DNA from: Candidatus Methylospira mobilis
Lineage (GTDB): Bacteria; Pseudomonadota; Gammaproteobacteria; Methylococcales; Methylococcaceae
Direction: 5' to 3'
NCBI RefSeq assembly: GCF_009498235.1
Contig: NZ_CP044205.1
Span: 677,716 to 741,715 of the forward strand
Length of the DNA: 64,000 nt
A program made the translations under genes and the position numbers. Below, in pieces: positions 15,849 to 23,050 of this stretch. How positions within the stretch are numbered: position 1 is the stretch's first letter; every line of letters starts with the position of its first letter. Below the pieces are notes generated by a model. That model had not been told where the DNA came from, did no database searches, and saw only the letters and a program-made list of their open reading frames with translations.

Positions 15849-18204
15849 AGGTTCGCTCTTTTCCGATCGCCGCTATGCATTCAGCGCCGGCGGGCTTGCT
15901 CCGGATACGTTCGAAGTAGTGCGTTTTGAAGGAGAAGAAGCCCTGTCAGCGTTATACCGCTTCGATTTGCTGCTGGCGTCCAGGGACAGCGATATCGACG
16001 AACGCGTTCTTCTCGGACAGCTTGCGCAATTCAGCCTGAACGACGGCGTCGAGGGCGGGCGGCCTACCGTCTATCGCGGTTTGCTGCGCTCGTTCGCCTA
16101 TCAATATCAGATCAGCGGCTGGACGTTTTACCGCGCGACGCTGGCTCCGAAAATGTGGCTGCTCGATACGTTTTACCTGTCGGAAGTTTATCTGGATATG
16201 GACCGCCACGAGATATTTACCACAGTCATGCAGAATGCGGGATTTCTCTTCGATGATTTTGATTTGCGTTTTCAAAAAGGGAGCGCCGCTTATTCGAAGA
16301 GAGACTATATCTGCCAGTACCGGGAAAGTTATCTCAGCTTTATTGCGCGCTGGGCCGAACGACTGGGTATTTACTGGTGGTACGAAGAGAGTGACGGCAG
16401 GGAAAAAATCATCTTCAGCGACACCCGTATGGCGCATAAGGACGAGGGTCTACTGCTGAACTATCAGGATGCGGGCGAATTGGATGCCGCCATGGGCCGA
16501 AAACGCCGATTGCAAAGCCTGGAGTTGGAAGCCTGTAATTTGCCGAAAAAAATTGTGGTCAGGGACTACAGCGCCCAGCGCGCCAGCATGGAAATCATGG
16601 GTACGGCGGCAGTCGACCCGCACGGTAACGGCGAGGAACACATCTTCGGCGAACATCTGAAAAGCAATGGAGAAGCCGCCCATATAGCAAAATTGCGTGC
16701 CGAAGGCGTACTGGCGCGAGGCAATATATACCGGGGCGGCACCACGGCGACCGGTGCGCGTTGCGGCGGGTTCATCGAAGTGCAGGGGCATCCGCGCAAG
16801 CGTTTCGACCGGCGTTATCTGGTGGTCAGCGTCAAACACCGTGGCTCGCAGGCAGGACTCTTGCTGGAAGGGCTGAAAATTCCTGCCAGGGGCGAGACCG
16901 GCGGCTCCGCCGATTTTTATCAGGCGGAAATTTCAGCGATCCCGTCCGAAGTGCAGTTCCGTCCGGAAATCACTCACCTTTGGCCGAAAATCGAAGGCAC
17001 GCTGAACGGCTTTGTCGACGCCGAAGGCAGCGGACAGTACGCGGAACTGAATGAGAAGGGCGAGTACAAGATACAGGTGCCGTTCGATGTGACGCATAAA
17101 AACGCGCAACGCGGTTCCGCCTGGATACGCATGGCGACGCCGTATGCGGGCAGCGACCACGGCATGCATTTTCCGTTGCACAAGGGTACGGAAGTGGTGT
17201 TGTCGTTTATCAATGGCGATCCGGACCAGCCGATAATACTCGGCGCAATCCCCAATTCGATAAACCCCAATGTGGTACGCAACGAAAATCAAATGCAGTC
17301 GCGTATCCGCACCGCTGGAGGTAATGAAATAGTTATGCACGACGAGGCAGGTAAGCAGCATCTGGAGCTCAGTTCGCCGATAGGTAATACCTCTATTCGT
17401 ATCGGTTCTGCCAGCGGATCGTCTTCTGTCTCGGGAGCGGGTTCCTACGCGCAACAGCAAGCGGCATTATTGCCAACGGCACGGATACAACGGCACAAAA
17501 CAAAGCAAATGTGGCAGGGCGCTTTGCAATGGAATCAGCTGTCAGGGTCCCAGCAAATGCAGCAAGGATGGCTTGACAGCGTCTGGAGCAATTTAAGCAG
17601 CTTTCAGCCGTCGTCAGGAGATGGTGGGGTAACGATAAATACTGCGGGAAGCGCGAAAATCACATGTTTGGATTACGCAAACATAGTAGGTGGCGAATAT
17701 CTCAGCCTGATTGTCGGAAATAAAAACGAAGCAGTACTTGGCCCTGTAGAGAGTTTTTATGTATATAAATATGAATATGTATTTTTTAAAACAGATGTTT
17801 GGAGTGGTTCCAAAACCGAGACAGGAGCCGGGGCGAAGTCTGAAGTCCTTGTTGGAACCAAAAATGAATTGGTTACTGGAGCCAAGACTGAAACAATCAT
17901 TGGCGACAAGACAGAGTCGGTCGCTGGAATAAAAACGTCTAAAGTCTTAGTCAAGAATGATATTGTCACATTCGCAAAACTGAGCGAATACGACACAGCG
18001 GTAAATAACATAAAAACCAAGCTTAGTGAAAGTGACCTCGCGCTGGAGAACTTAACGACGAACTTTATGAATGGTGATGTAACAATAGAAAACACTCAGA
18101 CTTATGTTGCAAAGCGCGAAGCCTATATTGCGGAAAAACAAGCTTACATACAAAAATGCAGCGCATTTGCTTCCTTTGGCACTTCTATTTACATGCCCGA
18201 GTAG
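15835..18204 (+). CDS. vgrG: VgrG3, type VI secretion spike protein
   Basis: 789 residues from the ATG at 15835, which aligns with the starts of VgrG1 and VgrG2 (MTENKGSLFSDRRYAF); an in-frame ATG 24 bases upstream at 15811 is equally possible because of a tandem duplication. The gp27/gp5-like core is recognisably paralogous but much more diverged at DNA level than vgrG1 is from vgrG2. The tail, from about residue 530, begins with a Gln-rich segment, continues with short degenerate repeats (SKTETGAGAK, GTKNELVTGAK, GDKTESVAGIK) suggestive of a beta-helix, and closes with a helical stretch ending FGTSIYMPE. The IYMP end recalls IFMP of VgrG2 and may be a docking peptide. No toxin motif is evident. 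Confidence 0.94.
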   Translation: MTENKGSLFSDRRYAFSAGGLAPDTFEVVRFEGEEALSALYRFDLLLASRDSDIDERVLLGQLAQFSLNDGVEGGRPTVYRGLLRSFAYQYQISGWTFYRATLAPKMWLLDTFYLSEVYLDMDRHEIFTTVMQNAGFLFDDFDLRFQKGSAAYSKRDYICQYRESYLSFIARWAERLGIYWWYEESDGREKIIFSDTRMAHKDEGLLLNYQDAGELDAAMGRKRRLQSLELEACNLPKKIVVRDYSAQRASMEIMGTAAVDPHGNGEEHIFGEHLKSNGEAAHIAKLRAEGVLARGNIYRGGTTATGARCGGFIEVQGHPRKRFDRRYLVVSVKHRGSQAGLLLEGLKIPARGETGGSADFYQAEISAIPSEVQFRPEITHLWPKIEGTLNGFVDAEGSGQYAELNEKGEYKIQVPFDVTHKNAQRGSAWIRMATPYAGSDHGMHFPLHKGTEVVLSFINGDPDQPIILGAIPNSINPNVVRNENQMQSRIRTAGGNEIVMHDEAGKQHLELSSPIGNTSIRIGSASGSSSVSGAGSYAQQQAALLPTARIQRHKTKQMWQGALQWNQLSGSQQMQQGWLDSVWSNLSSFQPSSGDGGVTINTAGSAKITCLDYANIVGGEYLSLIVGNKNEAVLGPVESFYVYKYEYVFFKTDVWSGSKTETGAGAKSEVLVGTKNELVTGAKTETIIGDKTESVAGIKTSKVLVKNDIVTFAKLSEYDTAVNNIKTKLSESDLALENLTTNFMNGDVTIENTQTYVAKREAYIAEKQAYIQKCSAFASFGTSIYMPE

Positions 18205-18574
18205 TAGTGTCTTGCGTCTGGTTTTTTCGAATCTTTGGCAGACCTTTGTTGAGGACTTTATTCTGTTGCCACGCGGAAAAAAGTGTACGCGTATCAAGAA
18301 AATTAGTGCGAATCTGGCTAGTATCAGAGCGAAAGTAGAGGATAACGAAGCCCACGTACAGTAAAGCGAAACATCTCTTGTTGATAACACTATGGGGATC
18401 TCAACGTATGATGCGATGGTTGGAAATAAATAAACCGCATGCTGATCCGGTATTTATATTTTATATATAACTTGCAGGAATTGCTTTACACAAAGTTTTC
18501 GTGGGTTTCTTGCGCATCACCGCAAAATAAGCGGTTATCGGACGCGGCAATATATACAGGGTGGATTATAACTA
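18205..18574. other. Intergenic region with a possible VgrG-tail remnant
   Basis: 370 bases between vgrG3 and the Uma2 gene. On the plus strand about 18283-18433 reads as a helical peptide (KKISANLASIRAKVEDNEAH), an in-frame TAA at 18362, then another open stretch to a TAA at 18431. The heptad pattern resembles VgrG C-terminal tails, so this may be the remains of a lost tail or gene; the call is weak. The rest is AT-rich and carries no gene that I can support. Confidence 0.25.
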
Positions 18575-19165
18575 ATGCAACACACCAAAATCGTTTACTG
18601 GTCTGAACGGGATTACTTGCAAGCCGAACGCGATGGCGCGCTGCGTCATGAGTATATCGCCGGGTATATCTACGCCCACGCCGGTGCAGGCAAGCTGCAC
18701 AATATCATCGCGTTGAATATCGCCAGCCTGTTGCGTACCCATCTTCGGGGTTCGCCGTCCCATACTTTTATTTCCGATATGAAAGTACGGGTGAAAAGCG
18801 CCAAGGCCTATTACTATCCCGATATCGTGGTCAGCGGCAGCCCTTTGGATATAGCGAACGACAGCCCCGGGGATTTTCTGGTAGCGCCCAGCCTGATCGT
18901 CGAGATTTTATCGGAAAGCTCTGAAGTCATAGACCGGCGAGAGAAAATGCGGGCCTATTTTCAGTTGGATAGCCTGCTGGAGTATGTGCTGGTCGACAGC
19001 CGCCGTTTAAAGGTTGAGGTTTTTCGCCGTGGAGATGACGGCGAATATAATGTCGATATAGCCGGCGGTGCGGATACGGTCATGCTGCAATCGCTGGACC
19101 TTAAGATTGATATGCGCGCTATCTACGAAGATGTGGCGTTTCTGGATAACGAAGCCGCCGAATGA
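18575..19165 (+). CDS. Uma2 family (DUF820) PD-(D/E)XK nuclease-like protein
   Basis: 196-residue protein with the Uma2 pattern: a conserved RHEYIAG near residue 25, YYPDIVV around Asp83, and PSLIVEILSESS with Glu110, followed by KMRAYFQL and EYVLVD. These give the Asp/Glu pair of a restriction-endonuclease-like fold. Family members are common in cyanobacteria and methanotrophs, often in many copies; their substrate is unknown. The last four bases, ATGA, contain both its stop and the hypE start, so the two are translated together although no functional link is known. It could be a mobile passenger that inserted upstream of hypE. Confidence 0.87.
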   Translation: MQHTKIVYWSERDYLQAERDGALRHEYIAGYIYAHAGAGKLHNIIALNIASLLRTHLRGSPSHTFISDMKVRVKSAKAYYYPDIVVSGSPLDIANDSPGDFLVAPSLIVEILSESSEVIDRREKMRAYFQLDSLLEYVLVDSRRLKVEVFRRGDDGEYNVDIAGGADTVMLQSLDLKIDMRAIYEDVAFLDNEAAE

Positions 19166-20217
19166 CTACCGAGCAGGCGTTTAACCTGAACTGCCCGCTG
19201 CCCATCGGCCAGTACGAACACGCGACCCTGGCGCATGGCGGCGGCGGACGTTTGATGCAGCAGTTGCTGGAGCGTTTGATCCGTCCGGCGTTCGACAACC
19301 GGTGGCTGGATCAGCGCCACGACAGTACGGTGCTGGATATCGGCGGCAGCCGGCTGGCGTTTACCACCGACGGTTATGTCGTCAAACCGCTGTTTTTCCC
19401 CGGCGGCGATATCGGCAAACTGGCGGTTTGCGGCACGCTGAACGATCTGGCGATGAGCGGCGCCAAGCCGTTGTTTCTAAGCGCATCCCTGATCATAGAA
19501 GAAGGGTTTCCATTCGCGGATTTGCAGCGCATATTGCACAGCATGGGCGAGACCGCGCGCGCCGCAGGCGTGGCCATCGTCACCGGCGATACCAAGGTGG
19601 TGGAAAACGGCAAGGGCGACGGGCTTTACATCGTCACCAGCGGCATAGGTTCGATCGAACATCGCATGACGATAGGCCCGAGCAGTATCGCTGCGGGCGA
19701 CGATATTCTGGTGACCGGCGACATTGGCCGTCACGGCGTCGCGATCATCTCGGAACGCGAAGGGCTGCGTTTCGAAACCAGCATAGCCAGCGACTGCGCC
19801 GATCTATCCGGGCTGGTGGCCGAATTGCTCGCTGCCGGTTGCGAGCTGCACTGTTTGCGGGATCTGACACGCGGCGGTTTGGCTAGCGCGGTGCTGGAGC
19901 TGGCGCGCGACGCGCAGCTGTCGATTGAACTCGATGAGGCCGCAATACCTGTGCTTCCTCAAGTCAGCGCCGCCTGTGAGATGCTGGGTTTCGATCCGCT
20001 CTATGTCGCCAACGAGGGCCAGATGACGCTGTTCGTGCCGCCTCCGGAAACCGAGCGTGTGTTGGCGTTATTGCATCAGCATTCGCTGGGGCGTCGGGCC
20101 GCCAAAATCGGCTCGGTCACCTCGCATGGCGAAGCCAGGGTCGAATTACGCAATGCTTTCGGCATCAAGCGCGTGCTGGATCTGTTGAGCGGAGAACAGT
20201 TGCCGAGAATTTGCTGA
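19162..20217 (+). CDS. hypE: Hydrogenase maturation factor HypE
   Basis: HypE dehydrates a carbamoyl group on its own C-terminal cysteine to a thiocyanate, giving the CN ligands of the NiFe-hydrogenase iron. The 351-residue protein has the AIR-synthase-like fold: AHGGGGRLMQQLL near the start, a DSTVLDIGG ATP-site segment, FTTDGYVVKPLFFPGGDIG, GDTKVVENGKGDG, and the obligatory C-terminal PRIC with Cys351 last. Length is normal. Usually hypE closes a hypABFCDE operon; here no other hyp or hydrogenase gene is in the window, so the rest must lie elsewhere or the gene is left over. It overlaps the Uma2 gene by ATGA and is followed by a strong hairpin. Confidence 0.96.
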   Translation: MTTEQAFNLNCPLPIGQYEHATLAHGGGGRLMQQLLERLIRPAFDNRWLDQRHDSTVLDIGGSRLAFTTDGYVVKPLFFPGGDIGKLAVCGTLNDLAMSGAKPLFLSASLIIEEGFPFADLQRILHSMGETARAAGVAIVTGDTKVVENGKGDGLYIVTSGIGSIEHRMTIGPSSIAAGDDILVTGDIGRHGVAIISEREGLRFETSIASDCADLSGLVAELLAAGCELHCLRDLTRGGLASAVLELARDAQLSIELDEAAIPVLPQVSAACEMLGFDPLYVANEGQMTLFVPPPETERVLALLHQHSLGRRAAKIGSVTSHGEARVELRNAFGIKRVLDLLSGEQLPRIC

Positions 20218-20241
20218 AGCTATCCGGTTAGTGCCTGATAT

Positions 20242-20307
20242 CCCTGTAGGAGCGAGCTTTAGCCCGCGAAAGACGTCGATCGCGGGCTAAAGCCCGCTCC
20301 TACAGGG
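20242..20307. repeat. Long palindromic hairpin (REP-like)
   Basis: A near-perfect inverted repeat of the type CCCTGTAGGAGCGAG...CTCCTACAGGG, with arms of roughly 26 bases rich in GGGCTAAAGCCCG and a short loop around GACGTCGAT. The core TAGGAGCGRGCTTTAGCCCGC is the pattern of repetitive extragenic palindromes seen in many gammaproteobacteria. Lying 25 bases after hypE, it may stabilise or end that transcript. Only one copy is in this window. Confidence 0.75.
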
Positions 20308-20382
20308 TATTATTGGAAATTGCATTGTTGAACCTTTTTGAGGGTGCTTTCTTTGGGGTACATACTATAGATACGGATTTTT

Positions 20383-21408
20383 ATGCATAGTGCTCAAAAC
20401 CGGATAGTGCAATACGATATGCTGCGCGGCCTCGCGATCAGCCTGATGTTGATGGCGAACAGCGCGGCATCGGTTTTGATCGCGGATGCGCCTCATCCGT
20501 TTTTGATGCGATTGGCAGGGTCGTTTGCCGCTCCGATATTCATGCTGCTGGCGGGCATGATGCTGGCGCTTGCCAAGCGACCCAAGCCGTCCCGCGGGCT
20601 GTTCATAATGATCGTGGGCGGCCTGATCGATATGGCGGTATGGCAATCGTTGCCGTTCCTGACTTTCGATGTGCTTTATACCATAGGATTGGCCATTATC
20701 GTTACCGCCTATCCGGCGCGTTATTTTTCGGCAACAGCGCTTGCGCTGACCGGCTTTGCTTTGCTGTTATGCGGTCAGTTGCTGCAATGGGGCGGCCTGT
20801 ATCATTTCGAGCTGTTTTCGGTCGGTTTGAATTTCGACCAGCCGCTGCCGCCAGTGCGGGAAATACTGCCTCATATACCCCAGCAATTATTCATCGACGG
20901 TTGGTTTCCGGTTTTTCCGTGGCTGGGTTTTGTCTGGCTGGGCGCCGCGCTGCAGCGCAGCCTGCCGTCATTTGCGCCGGAAGTCCAGGGAGCCGGCGTT
21001 TCGTGGCGCTGGGGTCGGTATTCGACGCTGCTGCTGTTGGCGTCTTCCGGCTATTGGGCGATGACTTTTAATCTTCCGGCCATGCGCGACGGATACAGCG
21101 AGTTATTTTATCCGCCCGGTTTGGGATATTGCCTGACAGCGATAAGCGCATTTTGCGTACTGCTGTTCGTAATGCAATGGCTGATGCGCCATCCGCGCAT
21201 TCTCATCCTGTTATCGCCGCTGGTCTGGATGGGGCGGCGATCGCTGTGGGTATATGTTTTTCATGTTGCGCTGATCCGTTATTGGCTCAGCAAATGTTGT
21301 GTTACGCCCGACCCGGTAAAGTTTTTATGGGTTGTATTGATGCTATGGACCCTGTCCGCATGGAGCGCGCGTTATTTACCCGCATTTTCTTTTCCGTCCA
21401 GACGTTGA
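20383..21408 (+). CDS. Heparan-alpha-glucosaminide N-acetyltransferase-like membrane protein (DUF1624)
   Basis: 341-residue protein with about nine or ten hydrophobic segments. It begins with IVQYDMLRGLAISLMLMAN, the conserved opening of the DUF1624/YeiB-type membrane acyltransferases (R-D/G-x-D-x-LRG-like), followed by HPFLMRLAGSFAAPIFMLLAGMMLAL. Relatives transfer acyl groups across the inner membrane; the acceptor here is unknown. Towards the C-terminus LVWMGRRSLWVYVFHVALIRY resembles the conserved G(R/Q)-x-S-L-x-x-Y-x-x-H segment. It has no clear operon partner. Family assignment is fair; the specific substrate is not inferable. Confidence 0.75.
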   Translation: MHSAQNRIVQYDMLRGLAISLMLMANSAASVLIADAPHPFLMRLAGSFAAPIFMLLAGMMLALAKRPKPSRGLFIMIVGGLIDMAVWQSLPFLTFDVLYTIGLAIIVTAYPARYFSATALALTGFALLLCGQLLQWGGLYHFELFSVGLNFDQPLPPVREILPHIPQQLFIDGWFPVFPWLGFVWLGAALQRSLPSFAPEVQGAGVSWRWGRYSTLLLLASSGYWAMTFNLPAMRDGYSELFYPPGLGYCLTAISAFCVLLFVMQWLMRHPRILILLSPLVWMGRRSLWVYVFHVALIRYWLSKCCVTPDPVKFLWVVLMLWTLSAWSARYLPAFSFPSRR

Positions 21409-21622
21409 ATAAACACGAATCTTCGCGCGGCGCACCAAGTCCGCTTCACTGAGCACTACGGCCACCCTCCTGTTATTATCGGCTGCGGGTAACGCGCCGA
21501 TGCCATGCTTGACGAGGAGTTTTATTGCGTCGGCAATGTCATTGTCCGGCTTCAGGTTATGACATCATGAACCATCGCATCTTTTCCGCCCATGCAATCA
21601 CACTTATTATCCGGATTCGGCG

Positions 21623-21868
21623 TTATGTCCCCTCTTCAATCGTGCGATTCGCCGCATTTTTCAATGCCTGCGCTATTCGTTCGGCATCTTCAATAGCGAC
21701 GGCTAAGAGAGACCGCAGACTTACGCCGGATTCTGATACTTCGAAATGCAGCTCTCTCTCAAGTTTTAACGCGTAGCCGTCTGTATGCGCGAGCCAATCA
21801 GTCGGCAAACTGATCGTCTGTGCGACTTGATTGCATTTGTCGGCAGCATAGGTGATGTACGTATTCAA
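21623..21868 (-). CDS. Small hypothetical protein, 81 residues, TTG start
   Basis: Read from a TTG at 21868, which has AAGGAGG four bases upstream, the best ribosome-binding site in this stretch; the open frame extends to 21952, but no better start is seen. The product begins MNTYITYAADKCNQVAQTI and is mostly polar, with a helix-like C-terminal half (SLRSLLAVAIEDAERIAQALKNAA). It has the size and look of a type II antitoxin or a small regulatory protein, but no toxin gene adjoins and I do not recognise the family. Coding status rests on the ribosome-binding site and amino-acid composition. Confidence 0.5.
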   Translation of the reverse strand: MNTYITYAADKCNQVAQTISLPTDWLAHTDGYALKLERELHFEVSESGVSLRSLLAVAIEDAERIAQALKNAANRTIEEGT

Positions 21869-22000
21869 TGTACCTCCTTCTCTGCGGCTGATAGGCGTAT
21901 TACCAAAGGTAAATGCTGCATTTTTACGATCTCCTGTTACATTAACGAACAAATTGAAAAACCGGTTGGTCAGCGCCTCTAAACGGGGTGGTATCAGAAT

Positions 22001-22153
22001 CTAAGATAAGCAGGCGTAACACCAAATGCCAATGTAGGACATAAGTTTTTGGTAAAGCGTCATCAGTCCCCACGGGAACATCAGTATCACCAGTGTGATT
22101 AATAGGCGCATGACCAGAGGTAGATGCCGCAATTTGGAAAATGTAAGTTTCAT
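22001..22153 (-). CDS. Small single-span membrane protein, 50 residues
   Basis: A short frame starting with an ATG at 22153, five bases after GGAGAA, and ending with TAG at 22001. The peptide starts MKLTFSKLRHLPLVMR and has one hydrophobic span, LLITLVILMFPWGLMTL, followed by a short tail with two cysteines (WCYACLS). Positive residues before the span predict a cytoplasmic N-terminus. It is divergent from arsR and lies within 81 bases of it. Function is unknown. It could be chance, but the combination of ribosome-binding site, start and amphipathic profile supports a real gene. Confidence 0.5.
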   Translation of the reverse strand: MKLTFSKLRHLPLVMRLLITLVILMFPWGLMTLYQKLMSYIGIWCYACLS

Positions 22154-22198
22154 CGTGCTTCTCCAGCGCTGACTCAAACCGGTTTTTTTAGATAGTAG

Positions 22199-22227
22199 TT
22201 TACAAATGCAAATATTTCAATAATAAT
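22199..22227 (+). promoter_or_regulatory. Likely arsR promoter and operator
   Basis: TTTACA at 22199-22204 and AATAAT at 22222-22227 are separated by 17 bases, each one mismatch from the sigma70 consensus. The expected transcription start falls at or next to the arsR ATG at 22234, and no Shine-Dalgarno is present, so a leaderless mRNA is likely. The spacer holds AT-rich TGCAAATATTTCAA, a plausible ArsR operator for autorepression. Confidence 0.5.
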
Positions 22228-22233
22228 AGAACT

Positions 22234-22575
22234 ATGGAAACAAAAAATATGATTACCGCGCTGGCGGCGCTCGCCCAGGAGTCCCGTCTCGCCATCTTTC
22301 GATTGCTGGTTCAAACCGGCCCAGAAGGCTTGTCCGCCGGCAAGATCGGCGAGGCGCTGGCGATTCCGCCGTCTTCGCTGTCTTTTCATCTGAAGGAAAT
22401 GACGCATGCCAATCTGGTGACGTGCAGGCAGCAGGGGCGTTTCGTGATCTGTTCAGCCAACTTCGATACGATGAACAGCCTCATCGCTTTTTTGACCGAG
22501 AACTGCTGCGGCGGCAATCCCTGTATCTCCATACCTTCACCTGTTTGTTCAACTACCGGGAAAACCAAGTCATGA
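22234..22575 (+). CDS. arsR: Arsenite-responsive repressor ArsR
   Basis: 113-residue winged-helix repressor that leaves DNA when arsenite binds. The recognition helix segment PPSSLSFHLKEMTHANLV (about 45-62) is typical. Unlike the E. coli protein, which uses ELCVC in the DNA-binding helix, this one has a C-terminal ENCCGGNPC with Cys91, Cys92 and Cys97; that matches the arrangement of the Acidithiobacillus-type ArsR, whose three sulfur ligands lie near the C-terminus. It heads the ars operon; its TGA overlaps the ATG of the truncated arsC copy (ATGA), so the cluster was once translationally coupled. Lack of a ribosome-binding site and a promoter ending at the ATG suggest a leaderless message. 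Confidence 0.93.
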   Translation: METKNMITALAALAQESRLAIFRLLVQTGPEGLSAGKIGEALAIPPSSLSFHLKEMTHANLVTCRQQGRFVICSANFDTMNSLIAFLTENCCGGNPCISIPSPVCSTTGKTKS

Positions 22576-22637
22576 GCGACAAAGTCTATAACGTCCTGTT
22601 TCTTTGTACCGGTAACTCCAGTCGCTATATTTATTAA
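22572..22637 (+). pseudogene. Truncated arsenate reductase (5' fragment of arsC)
   Basis: Twenty-one codons, MSDKVYNVLFLCTGNSSR plus three residues, then TAA. This is the N-terminus and phosphate-binding loop start (CTGNS) of a thioredoxin-type arsenate reductase, like the intact arsC at 25005, but everything after the loop is missing. It starts inside the arsR stop codon (ATGA overlap), as a genuine arsR-arsC pair would. The fragment was probably cut off when arsDA was inserted or by a deletion. The peptide has no reason to be functional. Confidence 0.8.
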
Positions 22638-22653
22638 TTCTTGGGTAAACCAA

Positions 22654-23019
22654 ATGAAAAAGCTCGAAATTTACGAACCGGCCATGTGCTGTTCCACCGG
22701 TGTTTGCGGCGTCGATGTCGATACCGTGCTTGTGCAGTTTGCTGCCGATTTGCAATGGTTGGCCGAACAGGGTGTTGAAGTGGCGCGTTACAACCTTTCC
22801 CAGCAACCCCAGGTTTTCGCCGCGAATCAGGATGTAGTCAAGGAAATGGATGCCGGTATGGATCGCTTGCCTATCGTCGTGGTGGACGGTCACATCGTTT
22901 CCACCGGCGTCTATCTGTCGCGTCCGCAATTGATGCAAAAACTGGCTTTGACGCCGGAAACGACCGCTCAAACGGCTGCTATTCCCGGCTGCTGCACACC
23001 GAAAAGCGGCTGCTGTTGA
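22654..23019 (+). CDS. arsD: Arsenite metallochaperone ArsD
   Basis: Hands trivalent arsenic (as a glutathione complex) to ArsA and raises the affinity of the pump. The 121-residue protein shows the thioredoxin-like ArsD pattern: MKKLEIYEPAMCCSTGVCG with Cys12, Cys13 and Cys18, the three residues needed for transfer, and the vicinal pairs near the C-terminus (GCC and GCC at the very end), which are dispensable in E. coli ArsD. It lies 31 bases before arsA, the usual order. Confidence 0.96.
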   Translation: MKKLEIYEPAMCCSTGVCGVDVDTVLVQFAADLQWLAEQGVEVARYNLSQQPQVFAANQDVVKEMDAGMDRLPIVVVDGHIVSTGVYLSRPQLMQKLALTPETTAQTAAIPGCCTPKSGCC

Positions 23020-23050
23020 GCCTTATCGAGGCATTAAAGGAAAAAATGTA

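Noticed and set aside
20242-20307. Hairpin considered as a phage attachment site or CRISPR repeat
   Set aside because: Single copy, palindromic with REP-like core; no spacer array, integrase or tRNA nearby.
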